From the NCBI RefSeq assembly GCF_014650755.1, contig NZ_BMVO01000021.1, forward strand, positions 1-64,000: DNA of 64,000 nt. Direction: 5' to 3'. Position numbers and translations under genes: made by a program. Every line of letters begins with the position of its first letter. Position 1 is the stretch's first letter. The DNA is from Streptomyces chryseus (GTDB lineage Bacteria > Actinomycetota > Actinomycetes > Streptomycetales > Streptomycetaceae). Positions 54,488 through 63,003 of this stretch are shown piece after piece. The notes under the pieces are model-generated. The model was given only the letters and a program-made list of their open reading frames with translations. It was not told the DNA's origin and ran no database searches.

Positions 54488-55750
54488 TCAGCCGGGGTAC
54501 GGGGGGAAATTACCGGCCAGATCGCGTACTTCCGCCGCCGTCCTCACGCCGTCCTCCCGCAGCGCCGAGGCGAAGAACCCCGCGATCCGCGCCATCTCCG
54601 GTTCGCGCATCCCCTGGGTGGTGACGGCGGCGGTGCCGAGGCGGATGCCGCGCTCGTCGCCGTACGGGAGGGCGCAGCAGTCCACGACCAGGCCGGCCGC
54701 CGCCAGCAGCCCGCGTGCCGAGCGGCCCTCGACGCCCAGCGGGGACGGGTCGGCGGTGATCAGGTGGGTGTCCGTGCCGCCGGTGGTGACGGCGAAGCCC
54801 CGCGCGGTGAGGGCGTCGGCCAGGGCGCGGGCGTTGGCGACGACCTGATGGGTGTACGCCGAGAAGGCGGGCGCCGCCGCCTCCCGGAACGCGACCGCCT
54901 TGGCGGCCACCGAGTGCATCTGGGCGCCGCCCTGGGTGAAGGGGAAGACGGCGCGGTCGATGCGCTCCGCGAGCTCCGCGCCGCACAGCAGCATGCCGCC
55001 GCGCGGGCCGCGCAGCACCTTGTGCGTGGTGGCGCAGACGACGTCGGCGTACGGGACGGGGCTGGGCGCCGCTCCCCCGGCGACCAGGCCGATGGGGTGG
55101 GCGGCGTCCGCGACGAGGTACGCGCCGGCCTCGTCGGCGATCTCGCGGAAGGCCGCGTAGTCCGGGTGCCTCGGGTAGGCGATCGAGCCGACGACGATGG
55201 CTCTGGGGCGGTGCGTGCGGGCCAGGAGGCGCACCTGGTCGTAGTCGATGAGGCCGGACTCGTGGTCGACGCCGTAGCCGATGAAGTCGAACCAGCGGCC
55301 GGAGAAGTTGGCCGGGGAGCCGTGGGTGAGGTGTCCCCCGTACGGGAGACCCATGGCCAGGACGGTGTCACCCGGCCGCAGGAGCGCGGCGTACGCGGCG
55401 AGGACGGCGGCGGAGCCGGAGTGCGGCTGGACGTTGGCGTGCTCGGCCCCGAAGAGGCGCGTGGCGCGGTCGATCGCGATGCGTTCGGCGACGTCGACGA
55501 GCTCGCAGCCGCCGTGGTGACGGGCGCCGGGGTAGCCCTCGGCGTACTTGTTGGCGAGCGGGGAGCCGAGGGCCGCGAGCACGGCGGGCGAGCAGAAGTT
55601 CTCGGCGGCGATCAGCTGGAGGCCGGTGGCCTCGCGGCCCATCTCGCCGAGGACGACGTCGGCGATCTCGGGATCCTGGCGGCTCAGCGCTTCGAAGCCC
55701 GCCCCGAGGACGGCGTGCTCCTGCTGAACGGGTGAGGCGGTGACCGGCAT
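54488..55750 (-). CDS. glyA: Serine hydroxymethyltransferase-like PLP enzyme
   Basis: A 420-residue fold-type I enzyme with the SHMT blocks LQLIAAENFCSPAVL, NKYAEGYPGARHHGGCE, NVQPHSGSAA and the PLP Lys in CATTHKVLRGPRGG. SHMT interconverts serine and glycine with tetrahydrofolate. A few blocks are altered (AIDRATRLFGAEHANV, CATTH in place of the usual SSTTH), so a paralogue with modified preference is possible. ATG 55750; the 190 bp upstream hold no riboswitch that I can recognise. Confidence 0.85.
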   Translation of the reverse strand: MPVTASPVQQEHAVLGAGFEALSRQDPEIADVVLGEMGREATGLQLIAAENFCSPAVLAALGSPLANKYAEGYPGARHHGGCELVDVAERIAIDRATRLFGAEHANVQPHSGSAAVLAAYAALLRPGDTVLAMGLPYGGHLTHGSPANFSGRWFDFIGYGVDHESGLIDYDQVRLLARTHRPRAIVVGSIAYPRHPDYAAFREIADEAGAYLVADAAHPIGLVAGGAAPSPVPYADVVCATTHKVLRGPRGGMLLCGAELAERIDRAVFPFTQGGAQMHSVAAKAVAFREAAAPAFSAYTHQVVANARALADALTARGFAVTTGGTDTHLITADPSPLGVEGRSARGLLAAAGLVVDCCALPYGDERGIRLGTAAVTTQGMREPEMARIAGFFASALREDGVRTAAEVRDLAGNFPPYPG

Positions 55751-55941
55751 GGCTGACTCCGGGCCTGGCGAAGGGGTGCGGCCCCTCCAATGTAGGACGC
55801 ATGGGGGCACACTGCCCGGCGGCGCGTTCTTCTCCTGCCCGGCTCTTCCGGCCCCCTGGGGCGCCCCGTGCTCGTACGCCCCGCGGGCGGGTCCTCGGAC
55901 GCCGCGGGCGCGGGAAGGTCCCCGGCCCGGCGTCCGGCCGC

Positions 55942-56589
55942 TCAGGTGCCGGCGGGCGTGCCCGTGAGCGCGGTGACGACCGGGTCGAGCGCCGTGTTGA
56001 TCTCGTCGCCGATCGAGCGGAAGAAGGTGATGGGGGCGCCGTACGGGTCGTACACCTCGTCGGCCTCCACGCTGGGGGCCAGCAGCCAGCCCCGGAGCGC
56101 GGCCGCGGCCCGTACGAGCGCCCTCGCGCGCTCCACCACGCCGTCCTGGAGGGGATCGGGCAGCGTCGCCGGGTCGATGGCCCGTACGAGCCGGGTGAAC
56201 TCCTTGAGCGTGAAGGTGCGCAGGCCGGCCGAGTGACCCATCGAGATCACCTGGGCGCGGTGGTCGCGCGTCGCCGTCAGGACGAGGTCCGCACGGATGA
56301 CGTGCTCGTCGAGCAGTTCGCGCCCGGTGAAGCCCGCCGCGTCCGCGCCGAAGTCGGCCAGGACGGCGGCGGCGTTGGCCTCCATGGGCGCGCCCTCGTG
56401 CCCCCACGTGCCCGCGCTCTCGACGACGAGGCCGCGGGTGAGCGGGTCGCCCAGCCGGTCGCTGAGGGCATGGCGGGTCAGCCGCTCGGTGATCGGCGAG
56501 CGGCAGACGTTGCCGGTGCTGACGTGGAGGATACGGAAGGTGTTCCCGGATATACCTTCGGCTGTGCCACGCCCGTCAAGGGCGGTCAA
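55942..56589 (-). CDS. LMW protein-tyrosine-phosphatase-like protein lacking the catalytic cysteine
   Basis: A 215-residue protein with the LMW-PTPase fold. The phosphate loop reads HVSTGNVCRSP, where active enzymes have V-C-x-G-N-I-C-R-S, so the nucleophile Cys is Ser here. The loop Arg, the second Cys and the distal Asp (VYDPYG) remain. It begins at TTG 56589 inside a TTGA overlap with the Sua5-like gene stop, so the two are coupled. It may bind phosphotyrosine or phosphosugar without hydrolysis. Confidence 0.82.
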   Translation of the reverse strand: MTALDGRGTAEGISGNTFRILHVSTGNVCRSPITERLTRHALSDRLGDPLTRGLVVESAGTWGHEGAPMEANAAAVLADFGADAAGFTGRELLDEHVIRADLVLTATRDHRAQVISMGHSAGLRTFTLKEFTRLVRAIDPATLPDPLQDGVVERARALVRAAAALRGWLLAPSVEADEVYDPYGAPITFFRSIGDEINTALDPVVTALTGTPAGT

Positions 56590-57233
56590 CTGGCCACCTC
56601 GAGGTCGGGTACGACCTTGCGCAGCTCCTCGGCGTCGAGTGCGCCGGCCCGCAGCAGGACGGGGACCTTCCCGGTGACGTCGACGATCGACGACGGGACG
56701 ATGCCGGGCGTCGGGCCGCCGTCGAGGTACACGGAGACGGAGTCGCCGAGCATCTCCTGGGCCGCGTCGCAGTCCTCGGGAGCGGGGTGTCCCGTGAGGT
56801 TGGCGCTGGAGACGGCCATCGGGCCGAACTCGGTGAGCAGCTCGATGGCGACGGGGTGCAGCGGCATGCGGACGGCGACGGTGCCGCGCGTCTCGCCGAG
56901 GTCCCACTGCAGGGACGGCTGGTGGCGCGCGACGAGGGTGAGGGCGCCCGGCCAGAACGCGTCGACGAGCTCCCACGCCTGCTCGGAGAAGTCCGTGACC
57001 AGGCCGTGCAGCGTGTTCGGGGAGCCGATGAGGACGGGTGTGGGCATGTTGCGCCCGCGTCCCTTGGCCTCCAGGAGGTCGCCGACGGCCTCGGCGCTGA
57101 AGGCGTCGGCCCCGATGCCGTAGACGGTGTCGGTCGGGAGGACGACCAGCTCGCCACGGCGGACGGCGGCCGCGGCTTCGCGAAGACCGGTCTTGCGGTC
57201 GGTCGCGTCGTTGCAGTCGTATCGCCGTGCCAT
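56586..57233 (-). CDS. L-threonylcarbamoyladenylate synthase (Sua5/YwlC/YrdC)
   Basis: A 215-residue YrdC-fold enzyme that makes threonylcarbamoyl-AMP for tRNA t6A37. Conserved blocks are ELVVLPTDTVYGIGADAFS, KGRGRNMPTPVLIGS, RMPLHPVAIELL, VSSANLTGHPAPEDC and GIVPSSIVDVTG. It lies between prmC and the phosphatase-like gene, an order common in Firmicutes and actinobacteria (prfA-prmC-sua5). Confidence 0.94.
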   Translation of the reverse strand: MARRYDCNDATDRKTGLREAAAAVRRGELVVLPTDTVYGIGADAFSAEAVGDLLEAKGRGRNMPTPVLIGSPNTLHGLVTDFSEQAWELVDAFWPGALTLVARHQPSLQWDLGETRGTVAVRMPLHPVAIELLTEFGPMAVSSANLTGHPAPEDCDAAQEMLGDSVSVYLDGGPTPGIVPSSIVDVTGKVPVLLRAGALDAEELRKVVPDLEVAS

Positions 57234-57277
57234 TTAACGGGCCTCCTCGTGCGGGAACTGGATTCTGCGGCCGGCGG

Positions 57278-58123
57278 TCACGGCATGGCCTTGCGGGCGG
57301 TCGCGAAGCGGGGCCGGTTGTTGAGGTCGGGGTGGTCGGCCGCGTCGGCCCAGCCACGCTCCTCGGTGAAGATCCACGGCACCTGGCCGCCCTGGGTGTC
57401 GGCGTGCTCGATGACGACGACGCCGCCGGGGCGCAGCAGGCGGTGGGCGGTGCGCTCGATGTGGCGGATCAGGTCGAGGCCGTCCTCGCCGGAGAAGAGG
57501 GCCATCTCCGGGTCGTGGTCGCGGGCCTCGGGGGCGACGTACTCCCACTCGGTGAGCGGGATGTACGGCGGGTTGGATACGACGAGGTCCACCTGGCCGT
57601 CGAGCTCGGGGAGCGCGTCCCTGGCGTCGCCCTGGTGGATGGTGACGCGCGAGCCCTCGGCGTTCTTGCGGGTCCACTTGATCGCGTCGTCGGACAGCTC
57701 CACGCCGTGCACGCGCGAGCGCGGGACCTCCTGCGCCATGGCGAGCGCGATGGCGCCGGAGCCGGTGCACAGGTCGACGATGAGCGGCTCGACGACGTCC
57801 ATGGCCCGTACGGCGTCTATGGCCCAGCCGACGACCGACTCGGTCTCGGGGCGGGGGACGAAGACGCCGGGGCCCACCTGGAGCTCCAGGAAGCGGAAGA
57901 AGGCGCGCCCGGTGATGTGCTGCAGCGGTTCGCGGGCCTCGCGGCGCGCGATCGTCTCCCAGTAGCGCGCGTCGAAGTCGGCGTCCTTGACTTTGTGCAG
58001 CTCTCCCCGCTTGACGCCGTGCACGAACGCGGCGAGCTCCTCCGCGTCGAACCGCGGTGAGGGCACGCCGGCGTCGGCCAGCCGCTGGGTGGCCTGAGCC
58101 ACCTCGGCGAGCAGCAGATTCAT
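57278..58123 (-). CDS. prmC: Release factor glutamine methyltransferase
   Basis: A 281-residue SAM methyltransferase that methylates the GGQ Gln of RF1/RF2. The N-terminal helical domain precedes a Rossmann domain with VDLCTGSGAIALAMA (motif I) and the catalytic VVSNPPYIPLTE. It follows prfA by 42 bp. Confidence 0.96.
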   Translation of the reverse strand: MNLLLAEVAQATQRLADAGVPSPRFDAEELAAFVHGVKRGELHKVKDADFDARYWETIARREAREPLQHITGRAFFRFLELQVGPGVFVPRPETESVVGWAIDAVRAMDVVEPLIVDLCTGSGAIALAMAQEVPRSRVHGVELSDDAIKWTRKNAEGSRVTIHQGDARDALPELDGQVDLVVSNPPYIPLTEWEYVAPEARDHDPEMALFSGEDGLDLIRHIERTAHRLLRPGGVVVIEHADTQGGQVPWIFTEERGWADAADHPDLNNRPRFATARKAMP

Positions 58124-58165
58124 CCCGGTCCTCCGACTTGCAGGGGGCTTACTGGCTTTGCTGGC

Positions 58166-59254
58166 TTACTGGCTTTCCTGGGCCGCCGCGAGCTTCGCGG
58201 CGGAGTCGGCGTCGACGCAGGCCTGGATCACGGCGTCCAGTTCGCCGTCGAGCACCTGGTCCAAGTTGTACGCCTTGAAGCCCACGCGGTGGTCCGAGAT
58301 CCGGTTTTCCGGGAAGTTGTACGTACGGATCTTCTCCGAGCGGTCAACCGTGCGGACCTGGCTGCGGCGTACGTCGGAGGCTTCCTGCTCGGCGGCCTCC
58401 TGGGCGGCGGCGAGCAGCCGCGAGCGCAGGATGCGCATGGCCTGCTCCTTGTTCTGGAGCTGGCTCTTCTCGTTCTGGCAGGAGGCGACGACGCCGGTCG
58501 GCAGGTGGGTGATGCGGACCGCGGAGTCGGTGGTGTTGACGGACTGGCCGCCGGGGCCGGACGAGCGGTAGACGTCGATGCGCAGATCGTTGGCGTGGAT
58601 CTCGACGTCGACCTCTTCGGCCTCGGGGGTGACGAGCACGCCGGCCGCCGAGGTGTGGATGCGGCCCTGCGACTCGGTGGAGGGCACGCGCTGCACGCGG
58701 TGCACGCCGCCCTCGTACTTCAGCCGCGCCCAGACGCCCTGGCCGGGCTCGGTGGCGCCGTTGCCGCCCTTGGTCTTCACCGCGACCTGGACGTCCTTGT
58801 AGCCGCCCAGCTCGGACTCGGTGGCGTCGATGATCTCGGTCTTCCAGCCCACGCGCTCGGCGTACCGCAGGTACATGCGCAGCAGGTCGCCGGCGAAGAG
58901 GGCGGACTCGTCGCCGCCCGCGCCCGCCTTGACCTCGAGGATGACGTCCTTGTCGTCGCTGGGGTCGCGCGGGACGAGGAGCAGGCGGAGCTTCTCGGTG
59001 AGCTCGGCCTGCTGCTTCTCCAGCAGCTTCAGCTCGGCGGCGAAGTCCGGGTCGTCGTGGGCGAATTCGCGCGCGGTGACGATGTCCTCGCCGGTCAGCT
59101 TCCAGGCCCGGTACGTCCCGATGATCGGGGTCAGCTCGGCGTAGCGCTTGTTCAGCTTGCGCGCGTTCGCCTGGTCGGCGTGGACCGAGGGATCGGCCAG
59201 CTTCTTCTCGAGATCGGCGTGCTCACCGATCAGATCCTCGACCGCCTCGAACAT
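58166..59254 (-). CDS. prfA: Peptide chain release factor 1
   Basis: A 362-residue class I release factor. The codon-reading P-x-T motif is in RVPSTESQGR (PST), and the catalytic GGQ is in SSGPGGQSVN. It recognises UAA and UAG. ATG 59254 (MFEAVEDLIGEH) is the family start. A 17-bp tandem repeat crosses its stop codon. Confidence 0.97.
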   Translation of the reverse strand: MFEAVEDLIGEHADLEKKLADPSVHADQANARKLNKRYAELTPIIGTYRAWKLTGEDIVTAREFAHDDPDFAAELKLLEKQQAELTEKLRLLLVPRDPSDDKDVILEVKAGAGGDESALFAGDLLRMYLRYAERVGWKTEIIDATESELGGYKDVQVAVKTKGGNGATEPGQGVWARLKYEGGVHRVQRVPSTESQGRIHTSAAGVLVTPEAEEVDVEIHANDLRIDVYRSSGPGGQSVNTTDSAVRITHLPTGVVASCQNEKSQLQNKEQAMRILRSRLLAAAQEAAEQEASDVRRSQVRTVDRSEKIRTYNFPENRISDHRVGFKAYNLDQVLDGELDAVIQACVDADSAAKLAAAQESQ

Positions 59255-59315
59255 CTTCGGGCTCCTGGGTAGCAAAAAACGAAAGGGAAGTGCGGACTGC
59301 GTGCGTCACGACAAA

Positions 59316-59361
59316 GCGCCGGTCCTCCCCGCCCCTGTACGGAGCGGCCGAGGACCGGCGC
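59316..59361 (-). terminator. Terminator after rpmE
   Basis: A 12-bp perfect stem (GCGCCGGTCCTC and its complement) with a 22-nt loop lies 9 bp after the rpmE stop and is followed on that strand by TTTGTCG. Confidence 0.78.
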
Positions 59362-59370
59362 GATGGCTCG

Positions 59371-59589
59371 CTACTTCGCGGCGGCAGCCTTGCCGAAGCG
59401 GGCCTCGAAGCGGGCCACGCGGCCACCGGTGTCGAGGATCTTCTGCTTGCCCGTGTAGAACGGGTGGCACTCGGAGCAGACCTCGGCACGGACGGTGCCG
59501 CTGGAGATCGTGCTGCGGGTGGTGAACGACGCGCCACAGGTACAGCTGACCTGGGTCTCGACGTACTCGGGGTGGATTTCGCGCTTCAA
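59371..59589 (-). CDS. rpmE: Ribosomal protein L31 (zinc-containing form)
   Basis: A 72-residue L31 with both CxxC pairs: CTCG near residue 16-19 and CSEC near 38-41, the zinc-binding version. TTG 59589 follows AGGAG by 5 nt. A sigma-R-type promoter lies about 100 bp upstream. Its separate terminator indicates a monocistronic unit. Confidence 0.96.
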   Translation of the reverse strand: MKREIHPEYVETQVSCTCGASFTTRSTISSGTVRAEVCSECHPFYTGKQKILDTGGRVARFEARFGKAAAAK

Positions 59590-59692
59590 GGTGTCTCCTA
59601 GTTTCGGGAGGGCGCCGGGTCGCACGCGCGGATTGCGCATACGTGAACCGGGGCCGACGTACCAGTCTGCCAGCACTGGCCGCATCTCCCAA

Positions 59693-59718
59693 AACCGGGG
59701 ACGGCCCGGAACTATTCC
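59693..59718 (-). promoter_or_regulatory. Sigma-R-type promoter for rpmE
   Basis: On the minus strand GGAAT is followed after exactly 18 bp by GTT, matching the sigma-R consensus GGAAT-N18-GTT. The predicted transcript start is about 95 bp before the rpmE TTG. rpmE has been described as a sigma-R target in S. coelicolor (recalled, not checked here). Confidence 0.78.
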
Positions 59719-59726
59719 CCCGCCCG

Positions 59727-60842
59727 CTACCGGCTCCGTACGACCTGGCCCGCGTCGCCCTGGTCGCCCGCCGAGCCCTTGGTGGCGGAGGCCGGTACGG
59801 GCTTGTCCTGCCGCAGCGCGTCCCACACCCGCTTCGACTGGCGCTGGAGCGGCAGGACGCGGTTGGGGTCGGCCGGGTCGTACCGCACGGGCAGCGTCAC
59901 CATCTTCATGTCGCCCGGACCGATGCCCTTCAGGCCGTTCGCGAAGCCCATGAGCTCCTTGACCGAGGCGAGGTCGGAGTCGGTGGTGACGGCCTTGGTG
60001 GCACTGTCGGCCAGGCCGAGCAGCTTCTTCGGGCTGGTGAAGACACCGACGTCCTTGACCTGGTTGATCAGCGCCTTGATGAAGGCCTGCTGGAGCTGGA
60101 TGCGGCCGAGGTCGCTGCCGTCGCCGACGCTCTTGCGGGTCCGTACGAGACCGAGTGACTGCTCGCCGCCGAGGGTGTGCGTGCCGGGCTTGAGGTGCAG
60201 ATGGCTCTTGTCGTCGTCGATGGCCTGCCGGGTGGTGATCTCCACCCCGCCCAGCTCGTCGATGAGCTTCTTGAAGCCGGTGAAGTCGACCTCGACGTAG
60301 TGGTCCATGCGGATGCCGGACATCTTCTCGACGGCCTTGACCGCGCAGGCCGGGCCGCCGACCTCGTACGCCGTGTTGAACATCTGGTGCCCGGCGCCCG
60401 GGACGGCGGCGCCGCCGCTGTCCGAGGCGCAGGCGGGACGGTCGATCAGGGTGTCGCGCGGTATGGAGACGACGCCGGCCTTCTCGCGGCCCTCGTACAC
60501 GTGCAGGACCATCGCGGTGTCGGAGCGGGCGCCGCCCTCGTCCTCGCCGTACTTCGCGTTGTCGCCCGAGCGGGAGTCGGAGCCGAGGACGAGGACGTCC
60601 AGGGAGCCGTTGTCGACGTCGTCGGGGCGGTCGCCGCCGAGCTGGGTGTTGATGTCAACACCCTTCAGATTGCCGTCGAGTTGGACGTACACGAAACCGA
60701 GTCCCGTGCCCCCGAGCAGCACCACCGCGGCGGCGGTCCACGCGGCGGCGGTCAGCGCCTTCGGGCGGGCGCCGGGCTCCGGGGACTTCCGGCGCTTGCC
60801 GGTGCCCCGTATTCGGCCGCTCCTGCTCTGCTGCTCACCCAT
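59727..60842 (-). CDS. LytR-CpsA-Psr (LCP) family protein
   Basis: A 371-residue type II membrane protein: a basic cytosolic N-terminus, one transmembrane helix (about 30-53) and an extracytoplasmic LCP domain. Key residues are in VLVLGSDSRSG, RSDTAMVLHVY, VVSIPRDTLID (Arg and Asp of the pyrophosphate site) and LVRTRKSVGDGSDLGRIQLQQ. LCP enzymes attach teichoic-type or other polymers from undecaprenyl pyrophosphate to peptidoglycan. ATG 60842 follows GGGGAG. The TagO-type gene 5 kb away fits the same pathway. Confidence 0.92.
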   Translation of the reverse strand: MGEQQSRSGRIRGTGKRRKSPEPGARPKALTAAAWTAAAVVLLGGTGLGFVYVQLDGNLKGVDINTQLGGDRPDDVDNGSLDVLVLGSDSRSGDNAKYGEDEGGARSDTAMVLHVYEGREKAGVVSIPRDTLIDRPACASDSGGAAVPGAGHQMFNTAYEVGGPACAVKAVEKMSGIRMDHYVEVDFTGFKKLIDELGGVEITTRQAIDDDKSHLHLKPGTHTLGGEQSLGLVRTRKSVGDGSDLGRIQLQQAFIKALINQVKDVGVFTSPKKLLGLADSATKAVTTDSDLASVKELMGFANGLKGIGPGDMKMVTLPVRYDPADPNRVLPLQRQSKRVWDALRQDKPVPASATKGSAGDQGDAGQVVRSR

Positions 60843-60953
60843 GTTCTCCCCAGCGCTCGTTGGTTCCGGTACCTCCTGCCGTGGCGATCGGGCACGGTAT
60901 GTCGGCACTTACGACACTTGTCAGACGGCGGATCACCGTGAAGGGTTGCACAA

Positions 60954-60991
60954 CGCCCTGTGGCCCCTGCTGGCGCAGGGGCCACAGGGCG
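60954..60991 (-). terminator. Very strong terminator after the protease gene
   Basis: A 17-bp perfect stem (CGCCCTGTGGCCCCTGC and its complement) with a 4-nt loop lies 51 bp after the protease stop. Confidence 0.85.
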
Positions 60992-61042
60992 CGGATGAGC
61001 GGTCCGGGCGAGAGGGACCAACGTCCTTTCCCACCAGGCCTT

Positions 61043-62782
61043 TCAGCCGAAGATGTCGTACTGCTGCCAGCCGGTGCCGATCTTAACGCGTGTGGCGAAG
61101 ATCTCCGAGGAGCCCTTGCCGGTGCCCGGGTAGAGATACATCGTGCCGCCGGGCGTACGGGCCAGGAAGTCGGCCCTGCCGTCGCCGGTGACGTCACCGG
61201 CCGCGTCGAAGGCGTTGTAGTCGGGCCACGTACGGACCTCGACCTTGGCGGCGAAGGCGCCGCTGCCCGCCTTGCCCGTCCCCTTGTGAAGGAACATCTC
61301 GGACGTACTGGCCTTGCGGGCGATCAGGTCGGCCTTGCCGTCGCCGTTGAAGTCACCGTTGCCGCGCACGGAGTTGTACTGGCTCCAGCCGGTGCCGGCC
61401 TTGACGCGGGGCGAGAAGGTGCCGTTCCCCTTGCCCGGATGGATCCACAGGACGCCCGCGGAGTCGACGGACAGCAGGTCGGGCAGGGCGTCGCCGGTGA
61501 CATCGCCGGGGACGACGACGTGCTTCCTGGAGCCCCAGCCGGACGCGATCTTCGTGTTGGCCCACTTGCGGGTGGACGGCACGTAGTGCGACCACCAGAG
61601 CTCCCCGGAGGTCGTACGGACGACCAGGTCCTCCAGGCCGTCGCGGTTCAGGTCGCTCTGGAGGATCACGTTGGTGCCGCTGTAGTCGCCCTGGCTGACG
61701 CGTGCGGCCAGCGAGGTGCCCTTGGAGGCGTACGAGTAGAGGGTGCCGCCGGAGCTGCGCCGGGCGAGGACGTCGGAGCGGTGGTCGCCGCTCAGGTTGG
61801 CGTCGTCCACGCGCGGGACGACGGATCCGGCGTACGAGCTGACCTTGGCGTAGACGCTGTACGCGCCCTTCTCGACGCAGTCCTTGATGCCCCACGAGAC
61901 CACGCCGACGATCCTGCCGCCGACGACCAGCGGGCCGCCCGAGTCACCGTTGCAGGCGGTCTTCGTGCCGCTGTCCCGGCCGCTGGCGGGCTTGCCCGCG
62001 CAGACCATGTGGCCCTTGACGAACTGGTGGCCGAGCTGCCAGTTCGCGCACGTGGCATCGGAGTTGAGGGGCAGCTGGGCCTTGCGGAGCGTCTGCGAGA
62101 CGGCGTTGCTGGTGGACGTGGTGCGGCCCCAGCCGTAGACCGTGGCGAGGGTCCCGGGCCGGTACGACGTGGTGTCGTTCGACTTCGTGATGTTGATCGG
62201 CTCGGCCTTGACCGGGGCGGCCAGGGTCAGGACGGCGATGTCGTTGTCGAGCGTGTAGTCGCTGTACTTCGGGTGGTTCCACTGCCGCCACACGGCCGAC
62301 TTCGTGCCGCCGGTGCCCAGCTTCTCGCTTCCGGTGACGACGACGCCCTTGGCCTTCCAGTTGACGCCCTTGACGCAGTGCGCCGCGGTCAGGATCTTCG
62401 TCGGCGCGACGACGGCGCCGCCGCAGAAGAAGGAGTCGGGGCCGTCGTTGTAGAAGAGCTGGGCCATCCACGGAGCCGAGGCGATGCTCGTGCTCGTACC
62501 GCCGATGACCATCGGCTCGATCGTCCCGCCGGACGAGAACCGGTCCGCCGTGGGCGGCTGCTGGGCCTTCCTGGCCGCCGACGCGAGCCGCGCGGCCAGT
62601 TCCGCCTGGGAGGGCGCGGTGACGGCCGGCTCGCTCACGGGCGGCGCGGGCGGCGGCGGTGCCGCGTTGGCCGGGGCCATCAGCATCGCACCGGCGACGG
62701 CGGCCGCGATCATCGCGCCCGCCACCGGCACGGCTGCGCGTATCCGGCGACGGTGTCGGCCGCCCTGCTTGCCAGAGATCAC
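61043..62782 (-). CDS. Secreted chymotrypsin-fold serine protease with FG-GAP/VCBS-type repeats
   Basis: A 579-residue precursor: a Tat-like/Sec signal (RRRIR, then a hydrophobic core ending in APANA), a pro-region to about 90, and an S1 protease. The triad is His135 (TAAHC), Asp181 (LDNDIAVL) and Ser281 (CNGDSGGP). Residue Ser minus 6 is Thr, not the trypsin Asp, so basic specificity is doubtful. The C-terminal 250 residues carry about five calcium-loop repeats (LNRDGLEDLVV, VTGDALPDLL, FNGDGKADLI, VTGDGRADFL) forming a propeller-like domain. GTG 62782 has AGGAG at 6 nt. Confidence 0.9.
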   Translation of the reverse strand: MISGKQGGRHRRRIRAAVPVAGAMIAAAVAGAMLMAPANAAPPPPAPPVSEPAVTAPSQAELAARLASAARKAQQPPTADRFSSGGTIEPMVIGGTSTSIASAPWMAQLFYNDGPDSFFCGGAVVAPTKILTAAHCVKGVNWKAKGVVVTGSEKLGTGGTKSAVWRQWNHPKYSDYTLDNDIAVLTLAAPVKAEPINITKSNDTTSYRPGTLATVYGWGRTTSTSNAVSQTLRKAQLPLNSDATCANWQLGHQFVKGHMVCAGKPASGRDSGTKTACNGDSGGPLVVGGRIVGVVSWGIKDCVEKGAYSVYAKVSSYAGSVVPRVDDANLSGDHRSDVLARRSSGGTLYSYASKGTSLAARVSQGDYSGTNVILQSDLNRDGLEDLVVRTTSGELWWSHYVPSTRKWANTKIASGWGSRKHVVVPGDVTGDALPDLLSVDSAGVLWIHPGKGNGTFSPRVKAGTGWSQYNSVRGNGDFNGDGKADLIARKASTSEMFLHKGTGKAGSGAFAAKVEVRTWPDYNAFDAAGDVTGDGRADFLARTPGGTMYLYPGTGKGSSEIFATRVKIGTGWQQYDIFG

Positions 62783-62954
62783 TCGGGACTCCTGATTCAG
62801 ATGTACGGGAAGGCGCCCCACATGGATCCCCCACCTGCGGCCGATCGATCGTAGGACCGACTCCCTTACACCTGGAGCCACTTGTGACCAACCAGTGAAC
62901 ACAACTTGGCAACACCTTTACGGTTGCCGGGGTTTGCATCGCCGGGAACGACAA

Positions 62955-62986
62955 AGCCGCCCCGCCACTTTCGTGACGGGGCGGCT
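62955..62986 (-). terminator. Rho gene terminator
   Basis: A 10-bp perfect stem (AGCCGCCCCG and its complement) extends by an inner CAC/GTG pairing around TTTC. It lies 17 bp after the rho stop and is followed by TTTGTCG on that strand. Confidence 0.85.
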
Positions 62987-63003
62987 CGGCGGTACTGCGG
63001 CGG

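Noticed and set aside
55751..55941. Glycine or other riboswitch in front of the serine hydroxymethyltransferase gene
   Set aside because: The spacer is GC-rich and shows none of the conserved aptamer core patterns I would recognise.
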